DNA from: a virus
Virus record (IMG/VR): IMGVR_UViG_3300031673_015615
Coordinates: 1-21,474 of that record
Length of the DNA stretch: 21,474 nucleotides
Strand: one strand, 5' to 3'
Positions 6,870 to 13,051 of this stretch are shown here, one piece after another (position 1 is the first letter of the stretch; each line of letters opens with the position of its first letter). Made by a program: the position numbers and the translations under genes. The notes under the pieces are model-generated. The model saw only the letters and a list, made by a program, of their open reading frames with translations. It made no database searches and had not been told where the DNA came from.

Positions 6870-7261
6870 TAAAAAATTCCGTACCCTCCTATTCGGATAT
6901 GATTTTCTTCATGACTAACGCGCTCCCATTCGAACGTATCGTCGCCTAATTTAACGATATCTAAATAAATATCAACAAAACCTTCTTCATATATTCGATG
7001 ATCAGAATAATCTATACAAGAGGTATCTACTCCCGCCTCTTCTAACATGTCAGTCTGTTCCTGATCTATAGAGCACCCACTATAATCATCAAAATCTACA
7101 CCCACTTCCTCTATAAAAGAGAATCCAACTTTTTTAGTCCCTACAATATAAGCCTCGTCCATCTCAGGTTTAGTGAGATTACTACGTATAGTAGTGATAG
7201 AAGCTCGTCCATGACCATCATGCGACCAATCACCAAGAATTAAATTGATTATATTATTCAA
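6869..7261 (-). CDS. Hypothetical protein, probable TTG start
   Basis: An acidic protein of about 130 residues with unknown function. The early segment ILGDWSHDGHGRASITTIRS is its most distinctive part, and I recall similar DWS.DGHG openings in other phage proteins of unknown role. The middle has DFDDYSGC and an Asp/Glu-rich stretch. I choose TTG at 7261 because it overlaps the upstream TGA as TTGA and has GGAG about seven bases before it. A TTG at 7276 is possible but lies inside the preceding gene. No ATG exists before residue 30. Its acidic composition and Asp/His-rich start could mean metal binding, but this is a guess. Confidence 0.65.
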   Translation of the reverse strand: MNNIINLILGDWSHDGHGRASITTIRSNLTKPEMDEAYIVGTKKVGFSFIEEVGVDFDDYSGCSIDQEQTDMLEEAGVDTSCIDYSDHRIYEEGFVDIYLDIVKLGDDTFEWERVSHEENHIRIGGYGIF

Positions 7262-8022
7262 ACCTGAACTCCACAACTGGCAAAAAACGAATTCATTTTA
7301 CTGTACTCACACGATTTTTTGCGTACATCTTGTAAATAAGTATCGTAAACTGCTGTTTTTATAGTTCTAAATTTGGGCAAACGCATAGTCCCAAAAGCGT
7401 TTTTATAATCATTTTTCAATGACACCCAGCTAGCAAAGCCACGCAGCTCACACTCCATTTTTACCCGGTCAAACAAGACGAATGCTATAACATCACTATC
7501 TTTGCCACTAATGAATAGATCGTCACATCCGCTATGTTTCTTACCAGACACTGCTCCCTCTATTGTGTTGGGTTTAGAATCGGTACCAATGTTAAACACA
7601 AACGATGCTCCATACTTGTCAGCCGTTTCTTTTGTACAACTCTTGACTGCCACGTCTAATTGTGTGCCAGTGCCAACAATACTACGATCCAAAGAGTAAG
7701 TCAAGTTCCATGGTGCGCTGAAGTTATACTTCAGATCTGGATCCCAACTCTTTTCTTTCTTACCATATACTTTAAAATCTGGATTAGTAGGTAAGTCCGG
7801 ACACCCATGACTAATTAAAAACTCATTAACAGCACACTCTGGCAGTTTGCTATCAATTATGTTTTGTTTAACTTTCCAGCGGTCCGCTCGGCGCTGGTGT
7901 TGCATGTAATTCATGTAATCTTGGTCGGAACAAATTTGATCTGCAAAGTCCCAAACCTTTTTCTCATATTTGCGAATATCAATTACACACTCTTGACTTC
8001 CAAAAATAATCATTTCACCCAT
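7258..8022 (-). CDS. Unknown protein, possible PD-(D/E)XK nuclease fold
   Basis: A 254-residue protein from the ATG at 8022. GGAG lies six bases before it, favouring it over an in-frame TTG at 8085 inside the preceding gene. The order of elements resembles a restriction-type nuclease: a helix with CAVNEFLISHG, then SWDPDLKYNF, then LDVAVKSCTKE ending in a lysine strand, then a helix and HSGCDDLFISGKDSDVIAFV. The PD followed by a VK strand fits the PD-(D/E)XK fold, but the acidic residue two before the lysine is alanine, so a catalytic site is not complete by simple reading. The gene follows an HNH nuclease and an adenine methylase, which would suit a modification-linked nuclease. Function is unproven. 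Confidence 0.6.
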   Translation of the reverse strand: MGEMIIFGSQECVIDIRKYEKKVWDFADQICSDQDYMNYMQHQRRADRWKVKQNIIDSKLPECAVNEFLISHGCPDLPTNPDFKVYGKKEKSWDPDLKYNFSAPWNLTYSLDRSIVGTGTQLDVAVKSCTKETADKYGASFVFNIGTDSKPNTIEGAVSGKKHSGCDDLFISGKDSDVIAFVLFDRVKMECELRGFASWVSLKNDYKNAFGTMRLPKFRTIKTAVYDTYLQDVRKKSCEYSKMNSFFASCGVQV

Positions 8023-8071
8023 AAAATTCTCCAATACAAATATAGAAAACCACCACGCTGGCGGCTCTCGA

Positions 8072-8575
8072 TTAGTTAATACCAAGAAAATAATCCCACT
8101 GTGGATGCTGTGGATGTATTCCTATTACCTCGTTGGCTAAATTAACATTAGGCACCTTTGGCGTTTTTAATAAACGCATCCGTGCCTCTTCCGGAGTACG
8201 ATTACCTTTTCTATTATTACAATTAAAACAAGAGGTGACGCAATTTACCCAAGTAGACTTACCACCACGAGCACGCGGAATTACGTGATCAATGGTTAAT
8301 TTTGAAGTTTTAAAAGATTTACTACAAAACTGACAGGTAAACCGGTCACGCCTAAACACACCAATACTGTTATAACGCATGCGACGCGGTATCCATCGAA
8401 CATAATACTTCAAACGAATTACCGCTGGTAACTTCATTGAACCGCAACCCCAGCGAATTATTTCATCCCACTCAGCGCACACCTCTACCTTATCCTTTAC
8501 AAAAAGCTTAATAGCTTTCTCTGGCGTGACGAAGGATATAGGTTGATAAGTGGAGTTTAATAAAAGAGTTTTCAC
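8072..8575 (-). CDS. HNH endonuclease, bacterial-type 167 aa
   Basis: An HNH nuclease with the layout of a widespread bacterial family. The N-terminal domain opens MKTLLLNSTYQPISFV and contains a basic region (RWIPRRMRYNSIGVFRRDRF). The nuclease core follows: FTCQFCSKSF, LTIDHVIPRARGGKSTW, NCVTSCFNCNNRKGNRTPEE. DH supplies the catalytic histidine, and the two CxxC knuckles hold the structural zinc. The start is GTG at 8575, overlapping the upstream methylase stop as GTGA. The product probably cuts DNA. Whether it acts in homing, host DNA breakdown or genome processing is not shown. Coupling with the MT-A70 methylase makes a linked role possible. Confidence 0.9.
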   Translation of the reverse strand: MKTLLLNSTYQPISFVTPEKAIKLFVKDKVEVCAEWDEIIRWGCGSMKLPAVIRLKYYVRWIPRRMRYNSIGVFRRDRFTCQFCSKSFKTSKLTIDHVIPRARGGKSTWVNCVTSCFNCNNRKGNRTPEEARMRLLKTPKVPNVNLANEVIGIHPQHPQWDYFLGIN

Positions 8576-9273
8576 TTCTTTTTCTGTAATCTTTTTATAG
8601 AATCTCTTATATCTTCGCCCTTGTTAGGTCCAGGAAGTTCTAACCCTACGCAAGTCCAACCAGGACGCAGCCGGCGAGAAAACATTTCCAAAGATTTAAC
8701 ACCCGGGTACATCTTTTCCAAACGATCTTGTAGCTCTTCCGGCTTTTCGGAATGAATTGGGAGGGCAGGACCAACAAAAACTGAACGTTGAGATTTGTTT
8801 TTAAGCAGTTTGCTAACCTTACCTCGCGTTCCAATCAAACATAACTCGTGCGTTTGCCTAAATGTTCTTCCCAAGTTGAAATTTAAAATACTATTTAAAT
8901 CGAAGTCTTCCACAATTTCTTTAACTATATTAATAGTGGTTTTAAAAGATAGACGCTGATAATTATAGAGACCTTTACGAAATCTTTTCACTAACGGGTA
9001 CAGCGGGTCAACCTTAGTCTTGACCCAAATCCAAGTCTGCTTCTGCTGAAATCCCCAAGCATTCATAGTTTCAAGTCCATCAGATAACATTGCGGACGGA
9101 ACCCACAAAGCTAATACAGAATTGTCCGCAGCAATAGATTTTACATCTAGATTAATAATATCTTTAGTTTTAAGAACTTTGTATTGTGAAGATGAGCTAC
9201 GCTTAACGTCACTCATCTTTAACGAATCCTGAAACTGAAATGGAGGATCGGCTACTATTAAATCATATTTCAT
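8572..9273 (-). CDS. MT-A70 family adenine methyltransferase
   Basis: A SAM-dependent N6-adenine methyltransferase of 233 residues. It opens MKYDLIVADPPFQF, placing the catalytic DPPF at residues 9-12, a variant of the DPPW of MT-A70 proteins. Later motifs agree: SVLALWVPSAML (about 51-62), WGFQQKQTWIWVKTK, THELCLIGTRGK (the G-x-R/K strand) and FSRRLRPGWTCVGLELPG near the end, where the family usually has W..wGnE. Phage members usually methylate DNA, protecting it from restriction. The ATG lies two bases after the upstream stop. It overlaps the HNH gene by four bases. The recognition site cannot be predicted from sequence. RNA as a substrate is possible but less likely in a phage. Confidence 0.9.
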   Translation of the reverse strand: MKYDLIVADPPFQFQDSLKMSDVKRSSSSQYKVLKTKDIINLDVKSIAADNSVLALWVPSAMLSDGLETMNAWGFQQKQTWIWVKTKVDPLYPLVKRFRKGLYNYQRLSFKTTINIVKEIVEDFDLNSILNFNLGRTFRQTHELCLIGTRGKVSKLLKNKSQRSVFVGPALPIHSEKPEELQDRLEKMYPGVKSLEMFSRRLRPGWTCVGLELPGPNKGEDIRDSIKRLQKKK

Positions 9274-9275
9274 TA

Positions 9276-9731
9276 TTAATCTTCGTCGCTTTCTTTTAAA
9301 ATCACATCAATCTGTGCCAATACAAGATCGATTTGAGACACCTTTGCATCAGTTTTAAGCGAAAATTTCTGCTCGATAATATCCTGTCCTTGTTTTTTGA
9401 GACCGTTGGCTTTAACTAAATCATTAAATGACGGCTTGCTTACATAACCATCGTGTTCCATTTGATACAAATCTTCTAAATTCTCGATAGGCAATCCTTG
9501 AAAAGGATCTCCCTGCACATGCCGAGTCATGATTTTCTCATACCCTTCACGCAACTTAATTACAGTTTCAGTGCTTTGCCTCAGCTCTCCAACTATCTTC
9601 TGAGTAGCGTAAAACTTATCTGCAACGTCTGGATCATGCTCAATTTTATCGCACAATTCGCGATATCGTTTATTAACTCTTCGTTTGTGCCAAGGATTTT
9701 TGCGTTTTTTTTTGGGAATATCTTTGGTCAT
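9276..9731 (-). CDS. Basic N-terminus, coiled-coil hypothetical protein
   Basis: A 151-residue protein of unknown function. The first 25 residues are very basic (KKKRKNPWHKRRVNKRYREL), suggesting contact with nucleic acid. A long helical region follows (about 28-75), then a loop (DPFQGLPIENLEDLYQM) and a charged helical C-terminus ending ESDED. No metal-binding or catalytic motif is seen. ATGA overlap joins it to the preceding gene, and the methylase starts just two bases after it ends. A small DNA-binding or methylase-associated protein is possible, but this rests only on position and charge. Confidence 0.75.
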   Translation of the reverse strand: MTKDIPKKKRKNPWHKRRVNKRYRELCDKIEHDPDVADKFYATQKIVGELRQSTETVIKLREGYEKIMTRHVQGDPFQGLPIENLEDLYQMEHDGYVSKPSFNDLVKANGLKKQGQDIIEQKFSLKTDAKVSQIDLVLAQIDVILKESDED

Positions 9732-10123
9732 TTGAGTATAATATCTACACCGAGGCTCTCTAAATAACTTGCCAAAATACTCCTATAATTGGTAAAGCCT
9801 TCCCGCTCCCAACAAAGAAGAGTGTCCCCATTTTCAAATGGCAACATATCTCTAGGTTTCTTACCTTCTTTATCGGCATCTATACGTATGCTGTCGAAAA
9901 CATTATCTAATTGGCGCTTATACCCATTTACAAATAACTCTCGCGCCGCTGCTTGATCTTCCAATTGTTTAGCTCGATATTCCGTTAACAACTCTTCATC
10001 AGGAATACCAAACGACCAGGCTCCAACCACTTTAAAATCAGCAGGTTTAGTGCTTGATATAGCAATTTTACGACCAGGACCATGGTTTTCGGGTTGCAAA
10101 TAGGAAGCCATATATATTTTCAC
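9728..10123 (-). CDS. DUF488-like protein with altered motif
   Basis: A 131-residue protein starting MKIYMASYLQPENHG at a GTG. ATG at 10111, four codons in, is the alternative, but MKIY openings are common in this type. The C-terminal DTLLCWEREGFTNYRSILASYLESLGVDI resembles DUF488 proteins, where a strand ending LLC-x-E is followed by the CHR motif and a helix. Here the position of CHR reads NYR, so the cysteine and histidine are missing while the arginine remains. DUF488 function is unknown, though nucleic-acid-related roles have been suggested. It lies four bases after the proline-rich protein gene and overlaps the next as ATGA. The family assignment is tentative. Confidence 0.6.
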   Translation of the reverse strand: MKIYMASYLQPENHGPGRKIAISSTKPADFKVVGAWSFGIPDEELLTEYRAKQLEDQAAARELFVNGYKRQLDNVFDSIRIDADKEGKKPRDMLPFENGDTLLCWEREGFTNYRSILASYLESLGVDIILK

Positions 10124-10127
10124 TGGA

Positions 10128-10835
10128 TTATACCTTTACCGTATCTTGAACAGAAGTTTCATTAGAATTAGGAACTTCGATGAAATAAGAACACTCTACC
10201 GGCTGTTTGGTGGCAGTTCCTTTTTTTGAAATACTAACAGCGTATTTTCCTGGAATAAGCATTTGTGTCCATTTGCCAGTATTATTTGTTTTAGATGATC
10301 CAACCAGCTTATTCTGTGAATCAAAAATCTCCACACTGGCTAGACAAACATTCCTATTATCTGCTTCATATACTATTTTCTGTTGAACAGGAATCCTCTT
10401 TTGCTGAACCGGATCGTTAGTGTATCTAACATCACGCCGCTTTCCTTGCGGAGCCTTTTCGACTTGCAAACCTTCGTCTGGCTGATATGGTTCGAAATTA
10501 ACCTCTTCCTCTTCCCTTACATTGTTTAAGGTACCATCCGGTGCCGATATTACAGAAGGTTTTAATCCTGGTATTCGTTGAGGAGTTTGCTGAGGTTGAG
10601 GTTGAGGTTGAGGTGACTTCATTCCCGCAGGTATCTGTTGATGCTGCAAACCACCAGGAGTCTGTGCGTAATATTGTTTTTCTTCTTCGGTTATCGGTTG
10701 TGTTAAAGCTTTCTCTAACGCACTAACTTGATTAACCAGTTTCTTAAGCAGCATATCCATATTTTTAAAATAATGTTCTTGCTGATTAACACGTTGCTCT
10801 AGAGAGAGCAAAACTTCAGATGCTTTTCTACTCAT
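10128..10835 (-). CDS. Coiled coil, Pro/Gln linker and beta-sandwich protein
   Basis: A 235-residue modular protein. Residues 5-46 form a probable coiled coil (heptads in VLLSLEQRVNQQEHYFKNMD). Residues 50-150 are a disordered linker with a PQPQPQPQ run at 75-82 and the segment EPYQPD at 115-120. Residues 150-225 resemble a carboxypeptidase regulatory-like or transthyretin-like beta-sandwich: ASVEIFDSQNKLVGSSKTNN, then GKWTQMLIPGKYAVSISKKG. Such domains often mediate binding in phage structural or surface proteins, but this one is without a signal peptide. The start overlaps the previous gene by eight bases. The adjacent upstream protein shares the EPYQP motif, so the two may interact. The exact role is unknown. 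Confidence 0.8.
   Translation of the reverse strand: MSRKASEVLLSLEQRVNQQEHYFKNMDMLLKKLVNQVSALEKALTQPITEEEKQYYAQTPGGLQHQQIPAGMKSPQPQPQPQQTPQRIPGLKPSVISAPDGTLNNVREEEEVNFEPYQPDEGLQVEKAPQGKRRDVRYTNDPVQQKRIPVQQKIVYEADNRNVCLASVEIFDSQNKLVGSSKTNNTGKWTQMLIPGKYAVSISKKGTATKQPVECSYFIEVPNSNETSVQDTVKV
10591..10614. repeat. Four copies of a 6-base repeat
   Basis: Four exact tandem copies of TGAGGT, 24 bases, read on the minus strand as alternating Pro and Gln codons in the linker of the coiled-coil protein. The unit is a multiple of three, so copy-number change would lengthen or shorten the PQ run without a frameshift. Confidence 0.9.
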
Positions 10836-11340
10836 CGATAAAAATCCCCACGTTAACTTTTAATCTTTTCAATACAATAAAGTTATCAACCTCCACGTCA
10901 TTTTCCGCATCAGCCAAGAGGTCTGCCAATGTTTCTTTAATTATTTCTATTGTGCCAGCACAGATAACATTATCATTGTATAATAAAACACAGTTGCCGG
11001 GTTGAAGCGAGTCCAAACCAAAGCCTTCCTCCTCTTTATCAAGCCCTATATCATCCTCAATCTCCTGTCCGGTTTGAGGTACAACGGTTGGAGGTCGAGG
11101 AGTTTCTGGCTCTTCTAGCGCTTTTGTCCACATAATATCTTCATTGTTGCCGCTCTGAACAATGGTTTGCTTAGGAATTTCATGTTTAGTATTCTTTTCT
11201 ACAAATGAGTGCGCCTCAGCTTTATCCATTGGATACTCAACTGGCTGCGCACCCAAGCGTTCATGTTCGGGTTGATAAGGTTCCGGATGGGCAACTCTCC
11301 TACCTCTGTAAGGGTTTTTAAATAATACATCGTCACTCAT
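10828..11340 (-). CDS. Proline-rich acidic hypothetical protein
   Basis: A 170-residue protein of unknown function. The N-terminal two thirds look disordered: GRRVAHPEPYQPEHERLG at 13-30, then a Pro/Glu-rich linker (PETPRPPTVVPQTG) and an acidic patch (EIEDDIGLDKEEEGFGLD). The last 55 residues (LQPGNCVLLYNDNVICAGTI onward) look like a small folded alpha/beta domain. ATGA overlap links it to the bS21 gene upstream, and its end overlaps the coiled-coil gene by eight bases. EPYQP is shared with that next protein. It may be a scaffold or adaptor, but no domain is recognised. Confidence 0.75.
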   Translation of the reverse strand: MSDDVLFKNPYRGRRVAHPEPYQPEHERLGAQPVEYPMDKAEAHSFVEKNTKHEIPKQTIVQSGNNEDIMWTKALEEPETPRPPTVVPQTGQEIEDDIGLDKEEEGFGLDSLQPGNCVLLYNDNVICAGTIEIIKETLADLLADAENDVEVDNFIVLKRLKVNVGIFIDE

Positions 11341-11705
11341 GTTTTGTCCTCATTCTGCTGCTGCCGCCTCTGTTGCTGTCTATCATTCTTTTGTTCTTGC
11401 TTTTTACGCATTCTCTTGTCCCACTCCCCCGAAGCCATCAAGCGTTGCTTAGCGGCAAATGCTAAACGACGCTCACAGGATTCCTTGCGTTTGCGACGTT
11501 TTTTGTCGGAGGGTTTTTCATAAGATTGCTTTTCTTTATATAGCGAGATTATTTTTTCTTTTTGCACTAATGATTTAAATGCCCGAAAAGCAGATTCAAA
11601 TTCTTCTCTGGACTCCCCACGTATTCTAACCTGGGTTGGAGAAACTTGAGCCTGAATTCCATATAAATTGTGTTTTCTACCATATTTTTTATCTTTATTA
11701 TACAT
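11337..11705 (-). CDS. rpsU: Ribosomal protein bS21 homologue, extended
   Basis: bS21 is the small-subunit protein near the anti-Shine-Dalgarno end of 16S rRNA that helps translation initiation. Residues about 25-85 follow bS21 throughout: VRIRGESREEFESAFRAFKS matches the start of the family's first helix, and YEKPSDKKRRKRKESCERR (62-80) is the hallmark YEKPT-x-E-R-K-R-A-K segment. E. coli bS21 has 71 residues. This protein has 122, with an N-terminal extension of about 22 and a Gln/Arg/Lys-rich C-terminal tail. Phage-encoded bS21 is known from huge and other phages and is thought to alter host ribosomes. The TAATG overlap couples it to the AAA ATPase gene. Incorporation into ribosomes is inferred. 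Confidence 0.88.
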   Translation of the reverse strand: MYNKDKKYGRKHNLYGIQAQVSPTQVRIRGESREEFESAFRAFKSLVQKEKIISLYKEKQSYEKPSDKKRRKRKESCERRLAFAAKQRLMASGEWDKRMRKKQEQKNDRQQQRRQQQNEDKT

Positions 11706-13051
11706 TATTCGAGACCTATATGTTCATGATGTGCAGACACAAAACCATCTTTAGCCTTCTCCTTGTCAGCTAACAGTTGATCTTTAGCTTTTTTAATGTC
11801 AGTTAATGTAGGTTTGTTCCTACCAGCGTGGATAGAATTGAAAACCGAAGTTAAATAAAGCTCCTTCAAATAAGCGTAGGAAAAGTTATGACTAACACCT
11901 TCCTTAGCTATTTCAGCATAATCCCGGCGACGAATAGTATTACCAAACCAACGCTTGAGATATTTAATCGACATCTCCTCGTTCGGCAAAGGGATTTCCC
12001 ATTTCCTATCAAACCTGGATGGACGATCAGTAATAGATTCTTTTAACTTGCTCAAATCATTTGCGGTAGCAATTACTAAAATGCCGTTATTAGAATGGAC
12101 ACCGTCCATCAAGTTTAAAAAATGAGACAAACTGACAGTAGAACCCAATAGTGTATCTAAATCTTCAATATATAAAAGACCAGGCTCCTGCTCCTGTGCG
12201 TAATCAAATGCCTCTGTAATAGTGTCGTCGGTGGTTTGCGTGCTGGTGTGTACTGTTACTGGTTTAAAATCGTAATTAGAAATGATAGTACGAATGGCGG
12301 TAGTTTTCCCGCATCCTACATTTCCCCACAATAATATACCCCTCTTCCAAGGAACTTTGGCAGTTTCATATATCTTTTTAGCAGAAAGAAAACCTTCGAC
12401 TGAATTGCGGATATCCTTTTTTAAATCACTAGGAAGAAATAAATCTTCCCACTTTAATTCACGAGTATAAGGATACCCATCACCTCCCACAACATGAATC
12501 TCTAAATGATCTCGGTCACGTTCTGTGAGCCACTTATCAAATTTATTCCTAAAATCTACATAACGCTGAAAATGTTTCTGAGGAACTACTACGAAAAATG
12601 ACACCTCATCTTCGTTTTGGTTCCCTTTGTGAAACAAAGCAGCATGCAAAAAGGTCAGCGGACCATACTTAATCTTAAAAACACCTTGAGCCATGAAGTG
12701 CTCGAAATCATGATCACTCTTCCATGAAGCAATAGAATCCCGATATAAACAGCTTATTTGTACATTATGTTGCTCACAAAATTCCATGAAGCTGCCATCG
12801 ATAACGATCTTATTATGGATGTAACATCCTAATAATTCAGTATCTTTAATCCTGAGATCTTTAGCAAAGGTATTTTTAACCCAATGCATTAAGTCAACTA
12901 AATCTTCGCGGGGACGTTCTCCAGCGGTAAGTTTCCGATCCCATTTATATTTTGGCTGAAATATTTTAAGACGATCTTCACTGAGATGTTCCTGTTTCTC
13001 TACTTCTTCTTCAGTTAAGTCGCTATAAAAATCAGCTTTAAAAGTTGTCAT
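11705..13051 (-). CDS. AAA+ ATPase, BCS1-like phage type
   Basis: A 448-residue AAA+ ATPase. Residues 240-250 hold Walker A (GNVGCGKT, 243-250), 292-299 Walker B (LLYIEDLD), Asn331 in ATANDL is sensor 1, and RPSRFDRKWEIPLP (343-356) gives the arginine-finger region, as in the BCS1/ClpX-like AAA class. The first 220 residues are an unassigned N-terminal domain with many aromatic and charged residues and no membrane helix, unlike mitochondrial BCS1. Stand-alone proteins of this type occur in large phages, where the substrate is unknown. It probably remodels protein complexes using ATP. The start overlaps the topoisomerase stop as ATGA, and bS21 follows directly, so all three are likely co-transcribed. 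Confidence 0.9.
   Translation of the reverse strand: MTTFKADFYSDLTEEEVEKQEHLSEDRLKIFQPKYKWDRKLTAGERPREDLVDLMHWVKNTFAKDLRIKDTELLGCYIHNKIVIDGSFMEFCEQHNVQISCLYRDSIASWKSDHDFEHFMAQGVFKIKYGPLTFLHAALFHKGNQNEDEVSFFVVVPQKHFQRYVDFRNKFDKWLTERDRDHLEIHVVGGDGYPYTRELKWEDLFLPSDLKKDIRNSVEGFLSAKKIYETAKVPWKRGILLWGNVGCGKTTAIRTIISNYDFKPVTVHTSTQTTDDTITEAFDYAQEQEPGLLYIEDLDTLLGSTVSLSHFLNLMDGVHSNNGILVIATANDLSKLKESITDRPSRFDRKWEIPLPNEEMSIKYLKRWFGNTIRRRDYAEIAKEGVSHNFSYAYLKELYLTSVFNSIHAGRNKPTLTDIKKAKDQLLADKEKAKDGFVSAHHEHIGLE

Noticed and set aside
7262-7276. TTG at 7276 as start of the DWSHDGHG protein
   Set aside because: TTG at 7261 forms a TTGA overlap with the previous stop and has a better-placed GGAG.
10591-10614. 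Short repeats as a CRISPR array
   Set aside because: The repeats are contiguous 6-base units without spacers and lie in a coding linker.
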